Below are positions 1-11,000 of a DNA stretch of 64,000 nucleotides, piece by piece. The first letter of the stretch is position 1. Every line of letters begins with the position of its first letter. Origin of the DNA: Symsagittifera roscoffensis (Eukaryota; Xenacoelomorpha; Acoela; Convolutidae); assembly GCF_963678635.1 (NCBI RefSeq), contig NC_087071.1, positions 41,061,797 through 41,125,796 of the forward strand, written 5' to 3'. The position numbers and the translations under genes were made by a program. The notes under the pieces were generated by a model that saw nothing but the letters and a program-made list of their open reading frames with translations, ran no database searches and was not told the origin of the DNA.

Positions 1-1660
1 TATTCAGGATAACAGAATTGTCTGTTACTTTTTGGCTTCATCAAACATTTGGATGCGTTTATAAGCTTTGATTTTTCTGACCAATAACTTTTACCGTATT
101 CATCGGTTTCTCATTAGGTGGTACAAAATATCCAAACCATGTTTTTTTCCTGAGAATTTAAGTTAGTTCTATAGAAATCATTTAGAAAAAAATGCGTGAA
201 AACTTATTTCAGATGCTTTATTGATCAATTTCTGACCGCGCAATCTACGTTGAAATCAAACACTTTTTGATACAAAACAAACCTGCTTGTATAAAAGGGC
301 GAAGCACTGAATGTTCTGATTGCATTTTAAAGCCAATTTAAAAAAAAATGGTTGATAAACTGATACAAACAATAAACAAGGATAACCGGTTACTGTGCAC
401 GTACCACAGAATGTTTCGACCACAGCTCTTAAAAAAAAATTTTTTTCAAATTGGTGTCGTGATAAAAAGAATCTGCAGAAAAAAAATAGAATAGTAGAGA
501 GTTAAAGTAGGATAAGTCAATTGGAAAACATTTTTTGAAAAAAAAAGTACTAGTAAAACAAAAAAAACTTATAGAGTTTGAAAAAGTTTCCAACAATTTT
601 TTATTTTTTTTTGAGAAGTTTTTTTAAATATCAAGTTTTTGATTCTCAAAGTTGCGCTGAAAAAATAACCTTTATTTGAGTAAAACTAAATTTTAACGGC
701 TTTAATCAAGCTTAAATAATCTATTGAAAGCCTACACGGTCACCTTATTAGATCGAAATTAGACATAATCAAAAATTTTAAACCGGTTTTTCTCAATATT
801 GTGAAAAAATTTTCAAAAATTTTTCAAAGGACGTTCGAATCACAACTAAAACGTCTTCAAAATGATATAACACTCCACCCAGACTAAAAATTGTTTGTGG
901 CACCTGATTTTGCCTGGAAAACAAAAAAAAACTAAAACACACTCGAACACAAAATTATTCCCCATTTTCAATGGTCGGAACAACAATTGCAAAAACTTGT
1001 TGCCGGTCGCTTTACCTAAGAACCAGTCGCTAAGTTCTTTTCTCTGTCATTTTTAACAGAAGAACCTTGGATCCTAGACAAGAGTTTTGTCACAAGTTTT
1101 GAAGCTTCCAAAGTATAAAAAAAAATAGCGCCGCTGTATCAGTGGTACGGATTTCGATTGTAAAAAAAATTGCCTAAGAAATTTCAGGTGTTAGCAATAA
1201 ACTGTTCAGCTGAAATTATGGATACAATTAAATTCTGATAATAAGAGGATCAAATTATACTTTTTAATTGTATCACATTAATATTTTTTTTGTTCTTCAG
1301 AATTCAAAGTGATAAAATGTCAACCGATGCTTGATGAAAGTATTTTGAAGCATCGTATCTATTTACTATTAGCTTTCGTCAGTTTCTGTTTTACTTGAGG
1401 AAACAAATTGTTTTTAAAAGTTTTTGAGAAAAAAATCGGGCAGCTATTTTTTTGATCAGCATCCATGGACGCTATGTAGATTCAATGCAATTACTTCGAT
1501 ACCAAAATGGAACTGCTCTTAAGAAAATTGCTGATAAATCCGACTGCGTTTTACGGCTGATTTAAAAATTTTGATTGAAAAACTGACAAAACAAAAAAAA
1601 TAAAGAAGTTCTTTATCTCACCTTTTTTCTTCATTTTACCCCCCAGCCTCCCCCACCCCC
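1..1660. other. Unassigned AT-rich stretch, no gene seen
   Basis: Dense A and T runs with no open frame flanked by believable splice sites. The only structured part is a dispersed repeat at about 870-1000, listed separately. Confidence 0.5.
870..1000 (+). repeat. Dispersed repeat, copy 1 (TTTGTGGCACC family)
   Basis: A block of about 125 bp begins near TTGTTTGTGGCACC, contains ATTTTGC then GGAAAACA and an A run, and ends near CCATTTTCAA then GTCGGAACAACAA. The same order occurs at about 44795-44900 and, through the tandem duplication, at about 46480-46585. The end motif GTCGGAACAACAA also occurs alone at about 28158 and inverted near 61246. Its class is unknown. Clear terminal inverted repeats were not seen. 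Confidence 0.6.
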
Positions 1661-1689
1661 ACGCACGCACACACACACACACACACACA
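1661..1689. repeat. CA/CG dinucleotide microsatellite
   Basis: ACGCACGCAC followed by about ten CA units, preceded by a C-rich run. It produces meaningless VCVCV-type frames on the minus strand. Confidence 0.9.
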
Positions 1690-1978
1690 TCCGCTTCGTC
1701 ATGTGCAACTGGATGTTTTTAGCGTCTCTTATTTTTGTTGAAGAACGTAAGAGTTGCTCCAATTCAATTTGGACTAATTTCATCTGCCGCTTATTCGTGT
1801 TAAAATGAGTTAATTTATGACACCTTACTAATACCAAATTGGCCAAGTTAGCTTTTTTGAACATCTGTACCTTTAAGAAAACAGATCACAGGAAAAATCT
1901 GTTTCTAATGTGAGCTTCGGACATCAATATCCTTCAGGTGGTGACTTCGACAAAAACGATAAGTTAAAAAGTCGAAAC

Positions 1979-2380
1979 CCGGGTCGAGGTCCGCGACTTA
2001 CGTTGCGATCGAAATGGGTCCCGGAAAGGACTTTCTGCGACCGAAATTCCATCATCCCGAAAGAGGCCTGAGTCGCACAAAGTCGCAACTTATCTTTATT
2101 GGGTCGCGCAAAGTCGCGCAATTATTTCGGTCGCACAACGTCGCAACATACTCATTTTGAGTCGCAATGGTCGTAACATACCTTATTTGGGTCGCGCAAA
2201 GTCGCAACGTATCTTTTTTGGGTCGCGCAAAGTCGCATAAAACTTCTTCGGTCGCGCAAAGTCGCAACATACCCATTTTGAGTCGCAATGGTTGTAGCAT
2301 ACCTGATTTGGGTCGCAATGGTTGCACAAACCCATTTTGAGTCGCATTGGTCGCAACATAAGTCCCCAACCTCGACCCGG
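1979..2380. mobile_element. TIR-bounded minisatellite element (E1)
   Basis: A perfect 12 bp inverted repeat, CCGGGTCGAGGT at 1979-1990 and its complement at 2369-2380, encloses about ten imperfect units of about 31 bp built on GGTCGCGCAAAGTCGCAAC or GAGTCGCAATGGTCG, from about 2060 to 2365. AAAC flanks both ends (1975-1978 and 2381-2384), so a 4 bp target duplication is possible. No transposase is present. The overlapping minus-strand frames rich in CDFARPK and LRLCAT are by-products of the repeat, whose unit is not a multiple of three, and are not genes. The terminal motif resembles those at 34865 and 56774. Confidence 0.7.
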
Positions 2381-2389
2381 AAACTGGGC

Positions 2390-3355
2390 TGAATAAAAAA
2401 CACTCCTCATGACAAAGCCAAACTGTAACTTCTGAGAGTTTTAAGTGGAATTTGCAAGCAGGCAGCAGTCTTTGACCTCTTTTTGGCTGTTGTGTTTGCT
2501 GTGGTTGTGCAGACAAATTTTAATTAGTTCAAGAACTTGATTTTGATTTCCGGGAGCTTACACGCACCGAACGGCGAACGGTACAATCGTAATGTAAGCG
2601 TTAAAAAAATCGAACATAGTAGTATGGGATAAATTTGCACCTACCTGCTTATCCTATTGAATTATATTACCCGTTTTTCCTTTGACATCCTCTTATTGGT
2701 CAATTTCGATTTATTGTTAGCCAGTTTTGCCTTATAAACGGAAATTGCATCTATAGAAAACGTAGAAAAGTTTCGGTTTTGAAAAAAAAAACAGTTAGAT
2801 TTCTACGACACGGAAAAGGTTTATTCTAGACCTTCCGTATTCATACTTCTTAAAGAGTTAGTGTTCATGCATCTTGATGAACAAACACTATAAAAATACG
2901 GCTATACAGCCCACCTACTACCTTTTTCACGTAAGTTTTTGCTCCAATTTCCCAAACAAGAAGAAACTGATTAGAGCATGACAAATTTATTTGGTCTCGA
3001 TGCTTAACCCTAAAAAACACCTCGCTACACCATTAAAATTGATGCTCATGTGAAGTGGAAAGAAAGGGAGGGCGGGATAATCAGAAAAGAGACAAAAACA
3101 GCCAAAAATTATCTAATCGAGCTGCAAGCTAGCATATGGTTAACTTTTTTATCGGCTTCATTGTCTGGGCAAATGTTTCAAGATAAAGATAAAATCTGCT
3201 GAATAAAGGGACAATTGGCCAGTGGCTTTGACTGTCTAACCGCAATCGATAACTAAAAATAAAAAAAAAACAAATCAAGCAAATCATTGAATAAAAACTA
3301 TGATTTATAACAATCAAATAGTTGCTTTTTGATGCAAAAAAAAAACAAGCTGACA
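2390..3355. other. Unassigned stretch, no gene seen
   Basis: AT-rich sequence. The short minus-strand frame at 3129-3356 is low complexity, mostly from T runs, and has no splice context. Confidence 0.4.
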
Positions 3356-4262
3356 TGAGAATTTTGATTTATTTTTCCGAACTTCGAAGAAAGTGCTGAA
3401 TATTTACGCTTCGATTGATTTTTTTGGTATGATTAATGCGCGATAAATAGCGTTTTTAAATAACGCTCAAGCGGCAAATAAATGCGTCCCAAATTGAATA
3501 AAGGCAAAACAATAGGTTCGATTGGAACAAAAGAGACTCTCAACACACCCTAGAAAATTTACATAGCTTATGGGGGATAAAAACAAAGAAAATTTTTTAT
3601 TTTTTTTCTAAAAATTTCATCTTTTTTTCAGGTAAAGCACCTTGAAAATGGCCTCTAAGTGCAGTCGCAACGTTCATCAGTTCGCTCTGATTTACAAGAA
3701 GTTTAGTTTCGTCAACGCTTCTTCATACGGTACTGAAAATAGAAAAAAAAATAAAAAATCATAACTTTAGCTATAAAGGTTTTTAAATACCAACTTCTGG
3801 TATGAGCATGTGGTGAAAAATAAAAAAAAACTTAAATTTGACTGATAAAAATATTTGCGCATCATACCGACGAGTCTCGCTGGGGCTGTCTCTCTAAGTA
3901 AGATGCGAGCTCAAATTTTGTTTTCATGCCGGTTTTTGTTCTTCGAAATCAGCTAACCCAGTGATTGTACAATTTAGAACAACCTTTTCTATCGTGCGTT
4001 AAACACTTACTGAGGTAATCATTTCTACTATAGGTTTTTGCTTACTGCAACACACTGCCGGAGATCTTTTTTTTTGCTTGATCAGCTTGCTCATTTTTTG
4101 ATGTGGAACTTTATCAGGAGACTAAAATTTTGTCAAACAAATGCGCAGTGCTGGTCCTTTGTTTCAAAAATTAAGTTCATTTTATGGGTCGAAAACATTC
4201 GGAAATTTTTTTTACCACTCTAGAGCAACACTTTCAGATATAAAACTAAAGAAGTCTGGTTT
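3356..4262 (+). repeat. Diverged direct repeat, copy 1
   Basis: Ordered blocks match copy 2 at about 4440-5310: a CGAAGAAAGTGC block, an AAGCGGCAAA block, an AAAATATTTGCGCATCA block, and a final part with GATCAGCTTGCTCATTTT and AGGAGACTAAA. The copies differ at many sites and by insertions, so the duplication is old. Nothing in either copy reads as coding. Confidence 0.6.
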
Positions 4263-4439
4263 CAGTTTCCAAACTTTCTTATCTTTTTGTTGATTTTTTG
4301 GGGTGAGAGGAAAAAAAAAGCCAAAAGTAAACTATTCGATTGGCAAGCTTAGTATGAGACTAATATTTTCTCATCTTGAAAATTTCGCCGGTATCGAAAA
4401 GTTATGCTAGATAAGTTGACAAGCGGTCAGTGAGATTTG

Positions 4440-5312
4440 TTTGTCTCAACGCAATTTTTAACTCAAAATCATCGAAAAATAAGTTCATTGGATATCTTGA
4501 AAACCAACTTGAGATTTTTGAGTTACTATTCCGACTTCCAAAGAAAGTGCAAAAAGTCTATGCTTCAATTAATTTTTTCGTTCTATCAATTTTCGACTTT
4601 TTAACACTGCGTTTTTAACAGTACTTTTTTATATCTTATAGAAGATACTGCTGGCTTGAGCTCAAATGTAAAAAAAAACATATTTTACCTGTGATTTTTC
4701 GTTAAGTTAAAAATGGCTTGAAAATTGCTGATTTGGTTAATTTAAATAAACTTAATTCGCGATACCTTGCGTTCTTATAGCACGCGTAAGCGGCAAACTA
4801 ATACATTCCAAAAAACATTGAGGCTTGCAGTTTGCCCTGTTGAAAACAATACGAGAAGCTAAACACCAAAAACTTTCATGATAAAAGTATTTGCGCATCA
4901 CACCATTGAATGCTGCTCACGTTTTTTTCCCTAAGATGGATTCGAACCCATATCAACCTAATTTTCAGGTCTTTTTTTCAAGTCAACAAAACAGTGTTTG
5001 TATATTTGAAAAACATAATGCTTTGTGTCGTACTTAAAAATTATGAAAAACAATCATAGTATAGGTTTTGCTATTTGAAAAACACTGGCGGATATCTTTT
5101 TTGAGTTGATTAACTTGCTCATTTTATTATTTGGAATTTTACAAGGATACTAAAGAAAATCTAATAATAAGAAATAGCCAGTGCCGGAACTTTGCTTCGA
5201 ATATGCTGTTCGACTTCTGTTGAAATTATCCGGAAGGATTTTTGGCCTTTCTAGTGGAAGTCTTTCAGGAGACTAAGAAAGCTGTGTTCAATTTTCAAAT
5301 TTTATTTTCTTC
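4440..5312 (+). repeat. Diverged direct repeat, copy 2
   Basis: Partner of 3356-4262. It additionally holds a block at about 4590-4735 (TTTCGACTTTTTAAC, then CTTGAGCTCAAAT, then TTTACCTGTGAT) that is absent from copy 1 but recurs at about 61328-61465. A tRNA T-arm-like string, GGATTCGAACCCAT, lies at about 4934-4952, without a matching A box. Confidence 0.6.
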
Positions 5313-5741
5313 TTGCAGAGCGACGCTGCCCTATCAAAACTTTTGGTCCACTTGTTTATCTTCGCTGGCAAAACGGAATTATGAGCTGGATAAAAAAGTA
5401 ACTCGCGCATAGCTCTCGATTAGTTTGGAATGTTATAATTAAAGTGCCCCTGCCCCTAATTTTTTTCATTCGCATATTCATTTATTGCTATCTTTATTTC
5501 ACTCGAAGTTATATTTTGCTGATGCTAACTTAAGCGTTGATTACTCTTTTCGAAGTTAAAAGATTTATCTCTGCGTGTAATACAGGATAGATTGTTTTAC
5601 AGATATCTGGAACAGATACTCACAACTTGCAACCAATTTTTTGTTGATAGTTGTTTCGCTTAACATCAAATTGAAAACTTTTGATATGTAAAATAAAATA
5701 ATATTAGTGCTGCAAATTTTTAGAGTTAGCTATAATCTTAC

Positions 5742-5949
5742 CTAGACGCTTTGATTTTTCTCTCGACGAGGAGAAGGATGACTACTACACTGAGAGTGAC
5801 TCCAATGCAGCAAGCAACCAAAAGCCAGTAGTTGATTTTGCTTTCGTTTTCTTCTTCGTTGTTTGACGGCGCATATGAACTGATTCCACTCCCAGTTTCG
5901 CCCGAATAATCCTCAGCATGTGTCAGATAATCTGTTTCTGCAACTTCAG
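5742..5949 (-). CDS. Internal exon of a single-pass membrane protein
   Basis: This exon of 208 bp is open from end to end and is bounded by an acceptor (TTTATTTTAG, read on the minus strand) and a perfect GTAAG donor. It begins with the last two bases of a codon and ends with the first two of another. About 38 mostly acidic residues come first, with a GETGSG turn and an NNEEENES stretch. A hydrophobic span of roughly 23 residues (YWLLVACCIGVTLSVVVILL) follows, then the basic stop-transfer ERKIK. This is the juxtamembrane and transmembrane exon of a type I protein, the extracellular side coming first. The upstream intron holds an hAT MITE. I do not recognise the family. Partner exons were not found: upstream sequence is transposon, and a possible terminal exon near 3650-3750 does not match in phase. 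Confidence 0.6.
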
Positions 5950-5974
5950 CTAAAATAAATGTGATATATTCGGA

Positions 5975-6403
5975 CAGGGGCGGATCTAGGACTTTCTCGA
6001 GGGGGGCGGCGGATTTTCAAAAAATTTTCCAAAATTTTGACGACCTTTTTTTTAGGTCGACCAAATTGATTTTTCGAGCTCTCCCAAAGCACTGTTTTGC
6101 CCCTATATTGGCAAAATTTTGTGCGCCGCAGGCAAATTTTTGAAAAAACAGTCAAAAAAGCCGTTTATGGGCACTTTTTGAAAAATTATGACAAAAAAAT
6201 CGCTTTTTTTTGGCGCGCGCTCCCCCTCAAAGTTAGTATATATTGGCGCCAAAGGCGCCTTTAGAAAAACTTTCGGGTCGGTCGGTCATAAATGGATTTC
6301 TGAAAAAGTATCAAAGGGGGGACCCTTTGGGTCGGCAGGGGGTCGAATCCCTGAGGGGGTGGGGGCGTCCGCAAGCCCCCCCCCCCCCCTAAATCCTCCC
6401 CTG
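5975..6403. mobile_element. hAT-type MITE, 429 bp
   Basis: The ends are inverted repeats, CAGGGGCGGATCTAGG on the left and the complement of CAGGGGAGGATTTAGG on the right, 14 of 16 matching. They are flanked by a perfect 8 bp duplication TATTCGGA (5967-5974 and 6404-6411). An 8 bp duplication with CAGGGG-type ends is the hAT signature. The interior is GC-rich, with a long C run near the right end and no transposase. The open frame at 6188-6496 is chance. A relative is at 36348-36578: both contain a TTTGGCGCC segment, in opposite orientation. Confidence 0.85.
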
Positions 6404-6411
6404 TATTCGGA

Positions 6412-6924
6412 TCTTGGTAACTATGCCTGTCAAAGAAATGGCAAAAGAGTTGTTCATCTGCGCAAAGTGCAGAAAATCCACGTATGCATAGTGTAGTGAA
6501 AGCGTTAGAGAGATCTAACCAAACGGTTTCGAAATTCGATGATGTTCTTATTGGTGTGGCAAGTAATAAATTGAGAATTATAAAGCATAAAAAATGTCAT
6601 TTCAACTTCAATCAATTGTACAGGCCAATGACATTTTATTAAAAAGTTCAAAATTTACGTTTAATTTGTCAAAAATTTGGCTTTGTTTTAAAACATATAT
6701 GCTGTTCGAAGTATACTAAAGATTGACCCAGCTAATAAACTTGAATCTGCCACCAAAAGTGATATATCACCCAATATTCTACGCCTTGTCATAACGTCCT
6801 GAAACGGAGTGGAATTTACAAAACCAAGCTGTATTTTTTTCAACAAAAATTATCAAACAAGTGGGAAAGCTGCTTCAGCAACATTCTCCTGGGACACAAG
6901 TTGAGCTAAGGTCGAGAAATAAGA
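6412..6924. other. Unassigned flank between MITE and gypsy element
   Basis: No exon with believable ends was seen. It ends at the ATCG target copy of the gypsy insertion. Confidence 0.4.
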
Positions 6925-6928
6925 ATCG

Positions 6929-7265
6929 TGAGCTTGCGTCCAGGGTTGCTTTCTCATAATGTAACCTTTTTTTCGACCGGATAGATTCGTGCAACTTCCT
7001 AGTCTAAAACCAATCCTAATCTTACCCTTATATCTCCGAATCCCAATAGATCTAGTGTATACTGTTATTGTCGCAACGTTTAGAATCAAGAACTGAGCTT
7101 ATGAAGAGCAACAGTTTACTAAGTTAATTAAGTCTTCTCTGGCAGAAACTATATTTATTGTAAGTTTTAGTCATGGATAATGATTGGTTAGATTTAGGTA
7201 TTTTACCAAGATAATCATCAAGATTATAATAAGATATTACAAACACTTGTTTTGAGCTGGTTCCA
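6929..7265 (-). repeat. 3' LTR of the gypsy element
   Basis: Starts TGGAACCAGCTC at its minus-strand beginning, shares a core with the LTRs at 27078, 28889 and 61475 (TAGATCTATTG, then AGTAAGATTAGGAT, then GTTGCACGAATC), and ends in TCA next to target copy ATCG. Confidence 0.75.
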
Positions 7266-7549
7266 CCCATCTGGGGTTTGGAAAGTTTAAAAGTTTTAAG
7301 TTTGTTCTTATGAAGGATGGATGGAGAAGTTTCTTTATTTGTTCTTTGAGTATATTTTGTGAAGTAGTGAAGGAGTGAAGAGAGAAGAGAATCAGTAACT
7401 TGTGTGAAGAGATTGAGTCAAGATTGCAGAATAACATGGTGACGAGTCGACTCCGTCGAGTAGATTGAGATTACGTGCATCCTCAACTATTCATCGAATA
7501 GTGAGATAGGGATTGACTCCTCTGTGTTAAGATCAATAGTTCAGGATTA

Positions 7550-8085
7550 GTATTTTTGAGTTTAATATCGAGTAGGCTATTGTTCTCAATCAATGGGTAC
7601 TTTGAGTCCATACTTTTTTTCTGTGAGGGTTGTGACTACTGCAGAAAACCAATAGATTTGCCATTCCAGAATCGAATTGTCATCTCCCTTTGCTGCTCGA
7701 AGTTTCATCTCCCTTTGCTGCTCGTTCCTTTTGCTGTGCGAAACTATTTTACATTATATCTGCACCTCGTTAGTGAATTCAATTTCAGTTATTTTTCCTC
7801 TTTTTTTTCGCGAGAGCATTTTTCGTAGTTTGTTTATTTTCAAGAGTTGCTCACCCTAAAGCTGCTCTCAAGAAAAAAGTCAATGTGTCATAAGCGTCGT
7901 GTAGAAGGGTGGATGAGGCCGGCTATAGAAAATGCTCAGGACGTTCTATACTGGTGGGTTAAGCCCCCCCGTTTTATTTTTTGTTGTTTTTTACCAGGTG
8001 TTTTTTTCTTTTGTTCTTTGGTTGTGTCCTTTTTTTCAAAAGCGGATTGCTTTGGTTCAAGTAGTTCTTTCAGTGTTTGTATGTT
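7550..8085 (+). repeat. Dispersed repeat S, copy 1
   Basis: Matches about 28270-28830 over roughly 500 bp in the same orientation. Shared marks are AAAACCAATA then TTTGCCATT, CATCTCCCT followed by GCTGC, TTTTGCTCT/TTTTGCTGT, and CAGGTRTTTTT near the high end. Here it lies upstream of the 3' LTR. In the other copy it lies directly after an LTR. Confidence 0.55.
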
Positions 8086-8089
8086 TTAA

Positions 8090-11000
8090 GTGGTCTCAAA
8101 AAAACTTCGCAATGGATTTTAAAAAAAATAATTTAACCAGTTTCAATCTCGGTTTAATCTCGTTCGGGTACCAGAAGACTTTGTCATACATGCGGTTGGT
8201 TTTGTGGTGTCAGTAAGCTAATTGGTTAGTTCAAGCTTAGCTGTAATTCCTTCTAACTGGCTTAAGGTAAAGTTTTAAAACCCTTGAAACTAAGTTAAAG
8301 TTGTAATCAGTTAGTTTGTCAACTAGAAGATCGTTTCTAAAACAATTCTACAGGGGCGGAATAGTCAACTTGTGTGGAAAGAGAGCGTAAAGAAAGTGGG
8401 CGAGTCGAATATAAAGTCAAAATCTATAAAAATGAGCTTGCATAAAACGATTAGTGATCGTGATTCATTACTCATTATTAATTTAATATTTCGTACTTTA
8501 TTTATTGCTGATATTTTTAATATTTCATTGCTGATTATTGATTTTTTTTCACCTAAATATTTAAATGAGTTTTGAGTTTTTATTTCAGTTTTTCTCTTAT
8601 ATTTTCAGAGAACTGACTGGTTAAATTTAAAAAGAAATGATGAAACACACTCGTTCTTATGGTGAGTAAAGTTTTGATTTAAAATTGGTAATTTTTTCAA
8701 TTCATACTTACTAAGGATCGGTTTTCGAAAAAAAAATCTATGGGAAAAATTAGTCTTAAAAATGGGTGAGTGTAATAAGGGTTTAGCTAGCGTTCGAATT
8801 ACGTTTTTAGTTCGTAAAAGGGGCCAAAGAAGGTAGAGTTCTCGGATGATGTGTAATTGCGGAAGCTCGCGGTTAGAGTACTGGAATGAATGATGTAGCT
8901 TGTGATTGAACTTTAAAATGAAGATATTTTCCAAACCGGCAGTTTTTACTGGTTGAATAAACTGATGGGGGATAAAAATGGGGCGAGATTTTACAAGTGG
9001 GATACTATTAGTGGGGGGCAAAATATAAATATTTGTCTAACGGGATCATAGTTGCCAAAGGTGCCGTGAAGTTTATTTGTTTTTATGCAATAAGTGAACT
9101 TAAGGAAGTATGGTGACGTTTAATATCCCCTTTTTTGGTATAATTAAATCAAATTTTAGTTGAAAGTGGTCGAATTTGCTAAAGTTTGATTCATAAGATA
9201 TGTGTTCTGCAGTGCATGGTCAATTAAATGATCAAGCTTTTTTTTAGTGCTGTCGAGGTCGATGACGTAATCAAATTTAATGAAAAAACTTTCTAATACT
9301 TGTTAGTTCACTACAGGGTCAGTATCATACGGTCAGTCTCCCTTTTGTCGGATAACTGTGCGATCATAGTGACTTATGGAAAACTGGTTAGCTTTTCGTG
9401 CAATGACGCGGTTAAAAGTTTGTGTTAAGCCAATGGTAGAGAATTGATTCAAGTGTACTGCAGTGTTTACTTGGTGACTGATTGTGTCACAAAGTTCATC
9501 GTCGTCGGCGTTTTTTCTTGATAATACTTTCAGTGGTTTAGTGAAATTATTATAAAAAATCCAAGAAAGGGCGGGTAGAAGGTAAGTTCATCTTCGTATT
9601 GGGCTCATTGGGCTTGGTTCTCTAGGTTGTAAAATTTGTTCTGGATGACAACGGGAAAGTTTTCAACTTGAAATGTTGATGTCTTAGTATGAGGTGGAAA
9701 ATGATTTCGAAGGAGTTCAGAAGATGATGAGCCATTAGTTGAAATTCGTGTTGGTTTGTTTGGATACTTGCATTTCATAAGAAAACGCTGTGCGCGTGTG
9801 GGAGTAATATGGAGAGATGTTATGGATGATTCGGAGGTCAAAGCGGAGTGGGTCAATTGATGAATGCTTAGTAGCTTACTAGTGTTATGAATTAGTTTTT
9901 GATTCTTAATGAACTCATCAAGCTCATGCTGAAGCTGGTCATAATTGATGGGTCTAGGAACGTCGGCTGCATTACTGAAAAGAGGAAAAAGAATAGGAGT
10001 AGCGTCAGTGTGGGGTGAAATAGAAGGGGAACTTACGACAGGGGTGGGGGAGTAATTGGTTGGAAAGGTTGATGTGAAAAGTTAATGGAACTTAAGTGGG
10101 ATTCTAAAAAACCATCGGGTGTGTCAACTGGCGGGTCATTGAAGTTGGAGTTAGTTCTAAATACAGTTTCGGTTGAGTCGTCAGAATCCATGTTTAGATA
10201 AAAAAACTGGGAAAGAAAAAATGTAGGGGGAAGAGGTGACGTGTGACGTCTGAGATTAATATAAGAGAGTTATGTTGCTGGAGATTGGTTGTATAGGAAA
10301 GTGAACAGTTGACGGATCCAATTTGACGGCTCATCAAGAGCTAAAAAATGGATATTTTGAGAACAAAAATTTATTTTCTGTGGTTGTTCTATTTTTTATT
10401 TGTACTTTTTATTGGTGTTCCGTGGCTGAAATGCTATGTGGAAGATGGAGTTTTGTTGTAGGCTGTTGTTTTGGTGCATGCGCTGTGCCGCTGAAAGTGC
10501 ATTTCCATAGATTTGTGGTTTTATTTGTTGGGGTGGTGGTTTGGTAACTTGTGTAATTGACTAATTTTTTGGTTTTTTCTGTAATATTGACTCTTTTTAG
10601 AGGTTTCAATCCATTTTTACAGTCTTCAGGATTAAGTTGTAGTAATCGTTCGATTTTACTATGATTGTATGATTCACGATTGAATTTGTTTTTATTTCCA
10701 TTAGAAAATTGAGAACAAGGTACTTTCTTTCTTGATAATTTTCACTGAATTTATAACCTGCGCGAGTAGTAGTCCGGGTTTTGGAGTAAACGATTGCAAC
10801 AAAAAATGTTGATTATTTTCTGTGTGGCTCAGATTCATTTTGTGTGACCTGGTTAATTGCATAATTGTGTATTATTTCTTGTTGGTTATCTTCACAATCG
10901 TAATGGGTGACGAGATCTTGTGGCCCTGTTCGGGGTGAGGGATTACTGTTAATTGTTGGCTCAAAAAGTACGAAAAAAAGGAAACGGATTTTATTGATAA

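Noticed and set aside
1979-2380. CRISPR-like array
   Set aside because: Units are contiguous and imperfect, with no constant repeat alternating with unique spacers, and the genome is eukaryotic.
2052-2516. Overlapping minus-strand open frames up to 154 codons
   Set aside because: They lie in the 31 bp minisatellite of E1. A repeat unit not divisible by three keeps several frames open at once.
4934-4952. tRNA gene or SINE head from a T-arm-like GGTTCGAATCC (minus strand)
   Set aside because: No A box at the right distance and no foldable cloverleaf. The counterpart in the sister repeat lacks the motif.
6188-6496. 102-codon plus-strand frame
   Set aside because: It lies mostly inside the hAT MITE and owes its length to GC-rich repeat sequence.
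8605-9021. 138-codon minus-strand frame as a host gene
   Set aside because: It is inside the gypsy element, has no domain match, and no related frame was seen elsewhere to support it.
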